10,646 bases of DNA from Chitinophagales bacterium (GCA_015654495.1 JAATGW010000484.1:1-10646); one strand, 5' to 3'. Numbered from the stretch's first letter, positions 1 to 7,617 are shown. Numbers and translations: made by a program. The notes: a model not told the origin generated them from the letters alone.

Positions 1-1219
1 ATAGCGGATTAAATCCGGAAAGATAAAATGCAGGATAACTTCCACCCAGAAGTCCTACAAAAATTATTATGAAAATCAGGATACCAATGGTTGCCGGTTG
101 AAATAATGTCTGTATCGAAATAAATTTTCCGGCAATATTGTTGAAATAAGGCAGTAACAATGCCACAAAACCTGCACTAAGAATAAGTGCTATTGATGCC
201 GTAACTACTGACTCAACAAGAAACTGGGTTACCAGCTGACTTTTTTTCGATCCGGAAACTTTTCTGATGCCGATTTCTTTTGCCCTGCGCGCTGATCTTG
301 CTGTAGTGAGATTCATATAATTGATACAGGCGATGATCAGCATAAACAATGCAACAGCTGAAAAAATATAGATATAGGACATGCTGCCCAGTTCTTCCGG
401 CTCACCATTATAATCAGAATGAAGGTGAATAGAAGTGATGGGCATTACACGATATTTTATGCCGATATTATACTGTTTGAAAATCGGCGCCATGTATTTG
501 TCGTACATCGGCACCAGTTTTTTTTCAAATTCTTCAGCCCTCACATTTGGCTTCAGAACTACATAAGTATAGAAGCCAAAGCCACCCCAGTTATTGGCGA
601 AATCTGCAGGTAATGTATTTCGTGAAATCAGGATATTGTATAAAATATGCGAATTTTTCGGTACATCCTGAATGACTCCTGTAACATTGAATGTTTCACC
701 GCTGCTGTTCTGTAAAGTTTTTCCGACAGCATTTGTATTTTTTCCAAAGAATTTTTCAGCTGTTGTTTTTGTAAGCACCAGGGATCTCGGTTCAATCAAT
801 GCAGTTTTTGGATTGCCTTCAATGAATTTGTGTGCAAATACATTGAACATATTACTGTCGACATAAAAAACCTTGTCTTCATAGATTTTAAGCTCCCCGT
901 TTTTATACATGGTGCGCCCGTTATTCACAAACCTTACAGCATCCTGCACCTCCGGATATTCATTTTTCAAGGTTGGACCTAATGGAAACTGGGTATTCGC
1001 CCATTTCATTTTATTATCAGGCTCATTGATATCAGCAACAATCCGGTAGATATTATCTGATTTTGCGTGATACCTGTCGAAACTGAGTTCATCGATCACA
1101 TAAAAGATCAGGAAAAGACTGAATGTTATCCCGATAGTAAGGCCAAGGATATTCAGTACACTATACGATTTATCTTTTTTCAGATTACGTATGGCTACAA
1201 GCAGGAGATTCTTAAACAT
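1..1219 (-). CDS. FtsX/MacB-like ABC permease, N-terminal part (runs off left edge)
   Basis: This is the first 406 codons of a permease cut by the window edge. The reading frame is open from ATG at 1219 to base 2. It opens with MFKNLLLVAIRNLKKDKSYS, then a membrane helix at about residues 21-42 and a MacB-type periplasmic domain at about 45-275. That domain has family-typical 'DELSFDRYH', 'DNIYRI' and 'FNVTGVI' segments. The first FtsX bundle follows: a helix at about 281-303, the cytoplasmic motif 'RAKEIGIRKVSGS' near 314-325, and helices near 330-360 and 375-398. The second half of the usual ~800 residues lies outside the window. It is probably an inner-membrane subunit coupling ATP hydrolysis in a partner to movement of its periplasmic domains; the substrate is unknown. 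No Shine-Dalgarno precedes the start. It is the last permease of the row and is separated from the next upstream by the two-gene insert. Confidence 0.9.
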   Translation of the reverse strand, partial: MFKNLLLVAIRNLKKDKSYSVLNILGLTIGITFSLFLIFYVIDELSFDRYHAKSDNIYRIVADINEPDNKMKWANTQFPLGPTLKNEYPEVQDAVRFVNNGRTMYKNGELKIYEDKVFYVDSNMFNVFAHKFIEGNPKTALIEPRSLVLTKTTAEKFFGKNTNAVGKTLQNSSGETFNVTGVIQDVPKNSHILYNILISRNTLPADFANNWGGFGFYTYVVLKPNVRAEEFEKKLVPMYDKYMAPIFKQYNIGIKYRVMPITSIHLHSDYNGEPEELGSMSYIYIFSAVALFMLIIACINYMNLTTARSARRAKEIGIRKVSGSKKSQLVTQFLVESVVTASIALILSAGFVALLLPYFNNIAGKFISIQTLFQPATIGILIFIIIFVGLLGGSYPAFYLSGFNPL

Positions 1220-1235
1220 GGGTTTAAGGTTTATT

Positions 1236-1251
1236 CCCGCCGACCGGCGGG
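1236..1251. repeat. GC-rich perfect hairpin upstream of the 1219 start
   Basis: The arms CCCGCC (1236-1241) and GGCGGG (1246-1251) form a 6-bp perfect stem with a 4-base loop, 16 bp upstream of the permease ATG in otherwise AT-rich DNA. No T-run follows on either strand, so an intrinsic terminator is not supported. It could be a leader hairpin or a dispersed palindromic repeat. Confidence 0.5.
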
Positions 1252-1304
1252 CATGGTCAAAGATGAGAAGTGGCTATGAACATGGAGATACCACTTGTGT
1301 AAAA

Positions 1305-1325
1305 GTTAAACGTTGAACGTTTGTT
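1305..1325. repeat. GTTNAAC heptamer array (short, degraded)
   Basis: Two perfect heptamers (N = A, then G) at 1305-1318 are followed by a degenerate third unit. This is the left remnant of the array type seen in the other permease gaps, and it marks the left boundary of the two-gene insert. Confidence 0.75.
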
Positions 1326-1343
1326 GTTGCCTGCCAGGCTTCG

Positions 1344-1820
1344 TTAATGTTGAATTTGTGGAAAATCAGTAAAGTCTCTTACATACTTTGTAAAATCCTG
1401 ACCCGAACATTCAACTTTTTCGCCAGCATAAGAAAAGTAAAAAGTTACATTCCCATTGGCTTCAGCCCCTACCTTATTATTTTCAAAATGGTCAAGTAAA
1501 AAGTCTTGTCTTATTACTACTGGCGTTGACCACTCATTATTATGTCTCACAATGAAAATGTAGTAGGCGAGACTATTTGTGATGTTACCAAGATTCTTTA
1601 CAGATACACTAAATTGTCCGCTGAAGCTTGATTTTCTGGTCGTAGATGTAGAAGTTTTTACCTGAACCCTTCTTAATGTTCCATTGTCGTCCTGCACTAC
1701 AAATATATCGTCGCCAATATCAACTTCAGGAATTGCAACATTCCAACCAAGCATTAGAAACTCAGACATTATAGTTAAATGTCCTGCCTTGCCTAAATAC
1801 TGATTAAACTTTTTGGTCAC
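1344..1820 (-). CDS. PD-(D/E)XK nuclease-like protein (158 aa)
   Basis: This is a small soluble protein with no membrane segment or signal peptide. Its N-terminal third resembles the core of PD-(D/E)XK (restriction-endonuclease fold) proteins of the DUF4365/Mrr-like kind: a 'GKAGH' turn and helix with E20, then 'P31-E-V-D34-I-G-D37-D38' entering a strand, then a strand ending Q53-V-K55-T-S. Q in place of D/E before the lysine occurs in Mrr-like members of the fold. The rest (about 58-158) is strand-rich and I recognise no second domain. The start is GTG at 1820, overlapping the 101-aa gene upstream by 17 bases. An in-frame TGA lies three codons before this GTG, so no longer start exists; the next ATG (residue 18) would cut into the conserved core. 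Overlap suggests coupled translation. Cleavage activity, target and any defence role are inference; the fold is a motif-level call only. Confidence 0.7.
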   Translation of the reverse strand: MTKKFNQYLGKAGHLTIMSEFLMLGWNVAIPEVDIGDDIFVVQDDNGTLRRVQVKTSTSTTRKSSFSGQFSVSVKNLGNITNSLAYYIFIVRHNNEWSTPVVIRQDFLLDHFENNKVGAEANGNVTFYFSYAGEKVECSGQDFTKYVRDFTDFPQIQH

Positions 1821-2109
1821 GCAGTGTCATTTTATGTAAAACATTTCCTGTCTGAGTATCGATAAACTGAATTTCATCTAATTTCTTCAAATCGTTTTCA
1901 TTGTCAACTCCTAGTAAAGCAGGGAAAATATAGGTCTCCAGTTTACCATAATAAATTTCAAAATCGCTTTTTATATCATAAGCGACGAAAATATTATTAG
2001 CAGGATGTGCAGTTGGAAAAAGCTTTTTAATAAGTTCTCGAATGGATGGCGAAATACTAAAAGAATATCCATCCATTTGCTTGTTTACATTAATTCGGAT
2101 TGTGTTCAT
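1804..2109 (-). CDS. Hypothetical protein, 101 aa, partner of the nuclease-like gene
   Basis: I do not recognise this protein. It begins MNTIRINVNK at an ATG (2109), is soluble, and appears to be mixed alpha/beta: a helix 'SIRELIKKLF' at about 22-31, strands around 'NIFVAYDI' (39-46) and 'FEIYYGKLETYIF' (50-62), an acidic stretch 'DNENDLKKLDEI' (69-80), then 'QFIDTQTGNVL' (81-91). No zinc-binding cysteines, helix-turn-helix or secretion signal are visible. A Bacteroidota-type -7 box lies about 20 bp upstream, so it is probably the first gene of a two-gene unit with the nuclease-like gene, which it overlaps by 17 bases. Hand count over 1861-1980 gives 34 G+C of 120 (28%), lower than lines sampled within the permeases (38-52%), which fits separate origin. 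A regulatory, antitoxin-like or recognition subunit is possible but unsupported. Confidence 0.75.
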   Translation of the reverse strand: MNTIRINVNKQMDGYSFSISPSIRELIKKLFPTAHPANNIFVAYDIKSDFEIYYGKLETYIFPALLGVDNENDLKKLDEIQFIDTQTGNVLHKMTLRDQKV

Positions 2110-2129
2110 TGCCTGGCGTCTTAGATTTA

Positions 2130-2137
2130 CAAAGATA
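2130..2137 (-). promoter_or_regulatory. Bacteroidota -7 promoter element for the two-gene unit
   Basis: Read on the minus strand the bases are TATCTTTG, an exact match to TAnnTTTG, the -7 consensus of the Bacteroidota primary sigma factor. It ends 20 bp before the ATG at 2109, leaving a leader of roughly a dozen bases. No clear -33 TTG is seen at the expected distance, so the assignment is moderate. Confidence 0.5.
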
Positions 2138-2337
2138 TGAAATTAGAACGGTAGTGATGTTTTGGAGGGCTTACAGGCAGCACGCAAGTTGCTCCATTTT
2201 AAACGCTGTTCGCATCATTTACCCTCAAATTGCCCCAAGGAACTTATGCCTATGTTATTGGTGTTTCCCGGACGGCAAAGGTAAAATCAGTCCATGATAA
2301 CCCAACAAAGCTCAAACAACGAAAACTATAAACTACC
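2138..2337. other. Intergenic segment without a supported gene
   Basis: About 200 bp between the -7 element and the repeat vestige. A 65-codon frame on the plus strand (2100-2297) shows no family features and overlaps the promoter. A weak imperfect inverted repeat lies near 2177-2195. I see no terminator, tRNA or transposase remnant. It is likely part of the inserted segment. Confidence 0.4.
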
Positions 2338-2383
2338 CACTGGCTGTTGAACGTTAAACGTTGAACGTTAAACGTTCAACGTT
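2338..2383. repeat. GTTNAAC heptamer array with vestige of the 80-bp element
   Basis: Bases 2338-2348 (CACTGGCTGTT) equal the end of the 80-bp element plus the first bases of the next array in copies at 7554-7564 and 10255-10265. Five perfect heptamers follow (N = G, A, G, A, C; 2346-2380), then GTT, whose last two bases lie in the stop codon of the 2382-4796 permease. The outer parts GTTGAACGTT (2346-2355) and AACGTTCAAC (2371-2380) are perfect complements, so the array can fold as one hairpin, mispaired inside only at N positions. Confidence 0.85.
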
Positions 2384-4796
2384 ATTCGGTGCGCAAGCTC
2401 TCCACCGGATTCGCTCTCGCTGCCTTTATCGTTTGAAACCCTATTGTTAATAATGCTATGCAAATCGCACTCAAACCTGTAAAGAAAAATAGTGTCCAGG
2501 AAATCCCTGCACGATAGGCAAAGTTTTGCATCCATAATTCTGTCACCAGCCAGGCTATCGGAATTGCAATTATAATACTAACGAAGATGAGTTTAATAAA
2601 ACCTACCGACAGTAATACTACTATACTCTCAATTCCTGCCCCGAGTACCTTACGCACGCCAATTTCTTTTACCCTTCTTCTTAAATTAAATGCAGTCATG
2701 GCAATGATTCCGAGACAGGCTACAGCAAAAGAAAGCGATGCAAATATGGCTACAAACATGCTGGTCTGTGTTTCAGACATGTACAATTGTTCCAATTGCT
2801 TATCCAGAAAATAATAACTGAAGGGTTGATTAGGAAGGTGCTTTTTCCAAACAGATTCCAATGTTGATAACGATTGTTGTACATGTTGTAAATCAATCCG
2901 TACAGACAAATCACTGAAATAATATTCATCCTGGTAGGTCATACACAGTGGTTCAATTTTCTGATGCAGGGAATTGAAATTAAAATCACGTACAATACCT
3001 ACGATCTTCCCGAATTCATCATCAAATTGATAGCGAAAATTTTTCCCTATCAGCGTATTTAACTCTCCGGTAGGCTGTTTGGTTTTACTGATCAGCATTC
3101 GGGCTAATGTTTCGTTGATAATGTAAGATTGCCTTTTTCTGTCGGCGCCATAGACAGGGGATAAATCCCGACCTGCCAGAAAGGGGATTTTATAAAACGA
3201 GCAATAGTTGAAATCCACGAACATGGTGCTGCATTGCAGCAAAGCATTTTCATTCTCACCTTCAAAAATTACCTGGTTACGATCGATACTCTTGCCCAGC
3301 CTGCGCAAGGCTCCGGTTGCATCCGACACGCCCCTTGTTTGCCTTATTTGTTCTATCAATGCAATTTCTTTTTCCCTGTCAGTATAAGCAACCGGAATAA
3401 CAATCACATTGTTACTACTGAATCCCGTATCATAATTCCGGATGTATTTCAATTGGCGAAATACATTCATACTGATCATGGTAAGGGCTATTGAAGCGGT
3501 AAACTGAATGATCACCAGTGCATGTCGCAGAGAGGAACGGGGATTGAGCCAGATATTACCCTTCAACACACGCACTGGCTGCAGGTTGGAAATAGCAAGC
3601 GCCGGAAAAATACCTGAAAGTACACCTGTAATTACAGCGATTCCACCGAATATTAATAGAAAGCCCGACTCTGTCCATAGATTGAGTGTAAACACTCTTC
3701 CGCTAAGCCGGCTAAACAATGGCAGCAATAACTGAATCAGGAAAATACTGATCAGCAATGCGACCATGGAAACAAAGATGGTTTCCAGGAAAAATTGCAA
3801 CGCCACCTGGTTTCTGCCAGCCCCGCTCGTTTTTCGTACCGCCACTTCTTTCGCTCTGGTGAAAGACTGAGCAATATTGAGGTTGATGTAATTTATTATT
3901 GCCATAATGAGTACAATCAGGGCAATGGCGACCAACGGTATAATATAGCCGCCATTGAATTTCTTTGTATTCAGGAAATCCCGGGAGATGCCGTTTGAGT
4001 ACAGATGAACCTGATCCAGTTTTTGCAAAAACAATGATGAACTGATGGAACTTTCTTTATTAAGATGACTGTTGAAAATACCAGTGATTTTATGTTCAAG
4101 ATTTTTCAGGCCGGCGTCTTCAGTCAGTTCGAGGTAAGTGAACATCCAGCTCATACTCCAGTCATTCATACTGTCCAGCCGGCCAATCGTATTCCGCGAA
4201 TAAAGTGCATCAAACTGAAGATGGGACTGAGCAGGTATATTATGCAATACTCCCGTAACCAGAAACTCAGTAGTGTCGCGGCCTTCATTTCTGATCCTGA
4301 TGCCAACAGGATCATTATTGCCAAACATGCGTTTCGAGAAATCTTCCGTCAGAATAATACTGTTCGGTTTCTGCAATGCTGAATTTTTGTTCCCCCTGAG
4401 CATTGGAAAATTAAACATGTCCAGAAAACTATTGTCGACTGCATAAGCGGTTCCTGTAACCGGCTCTCTGCCTTCAGCAGTAAACGGTGTGTTTTCCCAA
4501 ACAATAACTCTTGCATAATTTTTTATTTCAGGAATAGCTGCTTTTAGTGCAGGCGCTAATGGAAAAGCAGTTTGACCGATCTTTTGCGCATGTATGTCGC
4601 CAGCTTCCTTTCTGTTCTCATAAACCCGGTAAATATTATTTTTGTGAGCGCCATCAAAATCAATTTCATACTTTACAAAAATGAAAATTTGCATACATAC
4701 CGTCGTGCCAATAACAAGGCCTGCCAGGTTGATTAATGCAAAACCTTTGTGACGGGAGTTGTGCCGGAGCAGTATTTTTAAATAATGTAAGAGCAT
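2382..4796 (-). CDS. FtsX/MacB-like ABC permease, complete (804 aa)
   Basis: Full-length two-module permease. A membrane helix at about residues 20-42 leads to a first periplasmic MacB-type domain (about 45-280). The first FtsX bundle has helices near 285-305, 335-360 and 378-402 with the cytoplasmic motif 'RAKEVAVRKTSGA' (314-326). A single helix (427-446) leads to a second periplasmic domain (about 450-675). The second FtsX bundle has helices near 680-703, 730-752 and 766-787 with 'VKEIGVRKVLGA' (709-720), and the protein ends 'ANPVESLRTE'. Length and layout are normal for the Bacteroidota COG0577-type family. No ATPase gene is adjacent, so a partner ATPase must act in trans; substrate unknown. 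The ATG at 4796 sits directly before the usual short cytoplasmic lead-in. A near-match to a -7 box (TACATTTTG, one base too long) lies about 45 bp upstream, too imperfect to call. Confidence 0.95.
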   Translation of the reverse strand: MLLHYLKILLRHNSRHKGFALINLAGLVIGTTVCMQIFIFVKYEIDFDGAHKNNIYRVYENRKEAGDIHAQKIGQTAFPLAPALKAAIPEIKNYARVIVWENTPFTAEGREPVTGTAYAVDNSFLDMFNFPMLRGNKNSALQKPNSIILTEDFSKRMFGNNDPVGIRIRNEGRDTTEFLVTGVLHNIPAQSHLQFDALYSRNTIGRLDSMNDWSMSWMFTYLELTEDAGLKNLEHKITGIFNSHLNKESSISSSLFLQKLDQVHLYSNGISRDFLNTKKFNGGYIIPLVAIALIVLIMAIINYINLNIAQSFTRAKEVAVRKTSGAGRNQVALQFFLETIFVSMVALLISIFLIQLLLPLFSRLSGRVFTLNLWTESGFLLIFGGIAVITGVLSGIFPALAISNLQPVRVLKGNIWLNPRSSLRHALVIIQFTASIALTMISMNVFRQLKYIRNYDTGFSSNNVIVIPVAYTDREKEIALIEQIRQTRGVSDATGALRRLGKSIDRNQVIFEGENENALLQCSTMFVDFNYCSFYKIPFLAGRDLSPVYGADRKRQSYIINETLARMLISKTKQPTGELNTLIGKNFRYQFDDEFGKIVGIVRDFNFNSLHQKIEPLCMTYQDEYYFSDLSVRIDLQHVQQSLSTLESVWKKHLPNQPFSYYFLDKQLEQLYMSETQTSMFVAIFASLSFAVACLGIIAMTAFNLRRRVKEIGVRKVLGAGIESIVVLLSVGFIKLIFVSIIIAIPIAWLVTELWMQNFAYRAGISWTLFFFTGLSAICIALLTIGFQTIKAARANPVESLRTE

Positions 4797-4950
4797 TTTT
4801 AATTTATTTTCCGATCATGATATTTGTCATTTTCTTCAAAATGTAAAAAATCGTCGGGCCTGCAGCTACAAGATCTCCTTGCCTGGCAGCTAATAATTAG
4901 TATAGGCGGCAATTTTAAACGCGATGAACCTATCAACTACAAATCTGGCA
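4797..4950. other. Intergenic leader of the 2382-4796 permease
   Basis: AT-rich stretch upstream of the ATG at 4796, without GTTNAAC repeats or the 80-bp element found in other gaps. No gene, T-tailed hairpin or exact promoter box is seen. Confidence 0.4.
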
Positions 4951-5005
4951 GACCCCGACTCCCGACACCAGACTCCCGACTCCCGACTTCCGGCTCCCGA
5001 CTCGT
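4951..5005. repeat. GACTCCC-type heptamer array
   Basis: From 4957 the sequence runs in 7-base steps: GACTCCC, GACACCA, GACTCCC, GACTCCC, GACTTCC, GGCTCCC, GACTCGT, preceded by a partial GACCCC. It has the same 7-bp period as the other arrays but an unrelated, non-palindromic unit, as in the short tandemly repeated heptamers (STRR) known from cyanobacteria. Confidence 0.85.
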
Positions 5006-5010
5006 ATTTC

Positions 5011-5045
5011 CTCCTGCCTGCTTACTCCTGCCTCCTTACTCTCTT
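5011..5045. repeat. CTCCTGC-type heptamer array running into a stop codon
   Basis: Steps of seven bases: CTCCTGC, CTGCTTA, CTCCTGC, CTCCTTA, then a degenerate unit; equivalently a 14-bp unit repeated twice. The TTA of the fourth unit (5036-5038) is the TAA stop of the permease at 5036-7429 read on the other strand. Confidence 0.7.
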
Positions 5046-7429
5046 CGGAGGCTATTTACCGGATTTGCAAGCGCTGCTTTAATTGCCTGGTAACATATCG
5101 TAAGCCAGGCAAGACAAATAATGAATAATCCGGCAAATCCGAAAATCCACCAATGCATTTCTGTGCGATATGGAAAATCCTGCAGCCACGCATGTACAGT
5201 ATATACCGCCAGTGGTAATGCAATCAAATAAGCGATCAGCACCAGCCAGGTAAATTCTTTTGAAATGATCATTACAATACGGATTGCCGCTGCACCCATA
5301 ATTTTTCTGATACCTATTTCGCGTGTACGTTGTTCAACAGAAAGCATGACAAGACCAAGTAATCCGATGCAGGAAATGAAAATGAAAATGAGCGATGAAA
5401 TACTGAGAATTTTTTTCCATTTCATTTCCGCTGAATAGTTTTTTGCGTTGATATCATCAATAAAATTATAAGTAAACGGATAGAAGGGAGAGAGTTTCCG
5501 GAATGTTTCAGCAATTGAACCCAGTGTTGCCGGTGTGTTTCCGGGTTTAAGTTTAACCCAGAGCTGACCAAAATCTGTTTCAGGTGCACGAAAAAATACC
5601 TGCGAGCCGATTTTTTCTTTCAGAGAAGCATAATGATAATCTTTGATGACGCCGACGATCGTGTATTTCTTTTTGTCTTCCATATTTTCCACTATATACC
5701 CGAGTGCTGATCCTTTCCATCCGGCTTCTTTTACAAATGTTTCGTTGACAATTACTGAACCAGCGCTGTCTGACGGGAACTCAGGTGAGAAATTCCTGCC
5801 CTCAACCAATGGAATTTTAAAGGCTGTAAAAAAATTATCGTCAATCACATTCTTATCTATATTAATTTGTTTGCCATCAGCCCAAACGCCGCTTCCCCAC
5901 CGACCTATATTGCGGGTGGTGATTGTTTCGATGCCATTTTTCCCCGATAGTTCCTGTTTGAATCTCGCAACAAGCAGATCATTTTTATCACTGAAGGGCA
6001 GATCTATGCGCACCAGGTTTTTGCTGCTATAACCCAGGTCCTGTTTCAAAAGAAAATCAAGCTGGGTATATACGGCGATTGTCGCAATAATAAGAAAAAT
6101 CGCGAGTGTAAATTGAAAAACGATTAACCCCCTGGCGAAATAATTCTTCCCCATCAGCTTTTTTCTTCCCCATAAAACATTCAGCATATTAAATCCGGAA
6201 AGCACCAGCGCAGGATATACTCCGGCAAGAAATGCGGTGACAACAAGGAGCGCAAACATACCCGCATAGAGCCAGCCATCGGAGAGATAGGAGAGTGAGA
6301 GCTTTTTTGAAGACAAGTCATTGAACATCGGGAGCAGGGTCGCTGCAAAAACTATGGCGAGTACAAATGCAAGCAAGGAAACCAGGAATGACTCTGTGAG
6401 GAATTGCCCGACCAGTTGTTTTCTGCTTCCGCCAACTACTTTTCTGATCCCGATTTCCCGGCTACGCTTGAGTGATTGTCCGATCGAGAGGTTGATGAAA
6501 TTGATTGCGGCTATGATCAGGATAAAAATCGCAATTCCTGTAAGTATATAAGAATAGGCGGGCGTGCTAGTCTCTGTAAGACCGTTATGTGCACCGAGTT
6601 CCTTATTCAGATGGATATCACTAAGTGGCTGCAGGCCCAATTGGATACTGACCTTAAGCTTTTGTTCTTTTTCTGCTTCGGCAATCATTTCCCTGGTATT
6701 CTTATCGAAAATGGCCTGCATTTTTGGAGTTACAGAATTGGGATCTGCGCCAGGTTTCAGTAGCAGAAAAGTATTCAGCGTTCCTCCGATCCATCCATCA
6801 TGTTTATTTCCTTTTTTGAAAAATTCAAAAGGTACGAGCATTGTAAAACGAACAGTAGAATTTTCCGGTGTTTCTGCAGCAATGCCGGTAACTGTGAAAT
6901 TTTCAAATTCGTCGCGGGTTTTCAGCTGGATTGTTTTGCCCATCGCATCTTCCGTTCCGAAATATTTTTCTGCAGCGGATGTTGTCAGCACAATGGAATA
7001 CATATCTTTTAATGCTGTTTTGGGATCGCCCTGCAGCAGATCAAAACTGAAGACAGTGAAGAAATTATTGTCGGCAGTCAATGGTTTCTCCTGGAATATT
7101 TCATTTTTTAATTTGATGGTAACCGGGATATCAAGCATCCTGCAGGAAGCCTGTACTTCAGGGATTTCTTTTTCAAATGCTTCGCCGAGCGGTTTCTGTG
7201 TGATGCTGAGTTTATTTCTGGGTTGACCGGAGATGTCCATATCCTGTATAACCCTGAAGATATTATCGCGATTCGCATGAAAGCGATCAAAACTCAATTC
7301 ATCTTTGGAGTAAAGAAACATCAGCATGCAAACTGTAAGTCCTATACTCAATCCGATAATCTTAATTGCTGAAAGGGTTTTATTCTTCAGCAGATTTCTC
7401 CAGGCGACAATGAAGTAATTCCGGACCAT
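5036..7429 (-). CDS. FtsX/MacB-like ABC permease, complete (797 aa)
   Basis: Two-module permease starting MVRNYFIVAWRNLLKNKTLS. The first helix is at about residues 20-41 and the first periplasmic domain at 42-290 ('DELSFDRFH', 'DNIFRV', 'FTVTGIA'). The first FtsX bundle has helices near 293-314, 345-367 and 386-410 with 'SREIGIRKVVGGSRKQ' (323-338). A single helix (433-455) leads to the second periplasmic domain (456-672). The second FtsX bundle has helices near 675-698, 725-745 and 760-780 with 'TREIGIRKIMGA' (702-713), and the tail is 'ANPVNSLRRE'. The frame extends upstream to a TTG at 7480, but those 17 extra codons are translated heptamer repeat; the ATG at 7429 gives the same N-terminal spacing as the paralogues. 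The leader holds a heptamer array and, beyond it, one 80-bp element. An ATPase partner is not in the window; substrate unknown. Confidence 0.95.
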   Translation of the reverse strand: MVRNYFIVAWRNLLKNKTLSAIKIIGLSIGLTVCMLMFLYSKDELSFDRFHANRDNIFRVIQDMDISGQPRNKLSITQKPLGEAFEKEIPEVQASCRMLDIPVTIKLKNEIFQEKPLTADNNFFTVFSFDLLQGDPKTALKDMYSIVLTTSAAEKYFGTEDAMGKTIQLKTRDEFENFTVTGIAAETPENSTVRFTMLVPFEFFKKGNKHDGWIGGTLNTFLLLKPGADPNSVTPKMQAIFDKNTREMIAEAEKEQKLKVSIQLGLQPLSDIHLNKELGAHNGLTETSTPAYSYILTGIAIFILIIAAINFINLSIGQSLKRSREIGIRKVVGGSRKQLVGQFLTESFLVSLLAFVLAIVFAATLLPMFNDLSSKKLSLSYLSDGWLYAGMFALLVVTAFLAGVYPALVLSGFNMLNVLWGRKKLMGKNYFARGLIVFQFTLAIFLIIATIAVYTQLDFLLKQDLGYSSKNLVRIDLPFSDKNDLLVARFKQELSGKNGIETITTRNIGRWGSGVWADGKQINIDKNVIDDNFFTAFKIPLVEGRNFSPEFPSDSAGSVIVNETFVKEAGWKGSALGYIVENMEDKKKYTIVGVIKDYHYASLKEKIGSQVFFRAPETDFGQLWVKLKPGNTPATLGSIAETFRKLSPFYPFTYNFIDDINAKNYSAEMKWKKILSISSLIFIFISCIGLLGLVMLSVEQRTREIGIRKIMGAAAIRIVMIISKEFTWLVLIAYLIALPLAVYTVHAWLQDFPYRTEMHWWIFGFAGLFIICLAWLTICYQAIKAALANPVNSLRRE

Positions 7430-7453
7430 ATTTTTAAGTTTAGAATTTAAGAA

Positions 7454-7481
7454 GTTAAACGTTAAACGTTGAACGTTCAAC
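7454..7481. repeat. GTTNAAC heptamer array
   Basis: Four perfect units (N = A, A, G, C), 25 bp before the ATG at 7429. The last two form a perfect 14-bp palindrome, GTTGAACGTTCAAC (7468-7481). The array lies in the leader of the permease gene. Confidence 0.9.
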
Positions 7482-7561
7482 GTGATCCTAAGCGGTTCAT
7501 AGAGAGACTATATAATTCTTTCATCACGAGTGAATCATACCCTTTCCACTTTACACTGGCT
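7482..7561. repeat. 80-bp inter-array element, copy 1
   Basis: Begins GTGATCCTAAGC and ends CCACTTTACACTGGCT. It matches the copies at 10077-10155 and 10184-10262 over its whole length, with one extra A in the TATATAATTC stretch. Heptamer arrays lie directly on both sides. The core TTTCATCACGA is identical in all three copies. Function unknown; it could hold a promoter or regulatory site for the permease downstream (to the left). Confidence 0.8.
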
Positions 7562-7617
7562 GTTCTACGTTAAACGTTTAACGTTACACGTTTAATGTTT
7601 AACGTAGAACGTAGAAT
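7562..7617. repeat. GTTNAAC heptamer array with compensated inverted arms
   Basis: Eight 7-base units ending at the base before the stop codon of the 7618-10041 permease. Arms GTTCTACGTTAAAC (7562-7575) and GTTTAACGTAGAAC (7597-7610) are exact reverse complements across 21 bases. GTTCTAC and GTAGAAC both depart from the GTTNAAC consensus yet still pair with each other. Confidence 0.9.

Noticed and set aside
2196..2206. 11-mer ATTTTAAACGC shared with 4912-4922
   Set aside because: Short AT-rich match with no similarity extending on either side; could easily be chance.
2100..2297. 65-codon frame on the plus strand
   Set aside because: It overlaps the start and promoter of the 101-aa gene, has no recognisable features and no RBS or promoter of its own.
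4838..4846. Promoter -7 box upstream of the 2382-4796 gene (TACATTTTG on the minus strand)
   Set aside because: The spacing between TA and TTTG is one base too long for TAnnTTTG and no clear -33 element is seen.
6564..7226. 220-codon plus-strand frame, the longest antisense frame
   Set aside because: It lies entirely opposite the well-supported 797-aa permease; low-complexity serine/proline-rich translation typical of a shadow frame.
7477..7524. Minus-strand mini-frame in element copy 1 (MKELYSLSMNRLGSR), a possible leader peptide
   Set aside because: Copies 2 and 3 read only MKEYIVTL and MKEYKVTL because of a one-base length difference, so the frame is not conserved.
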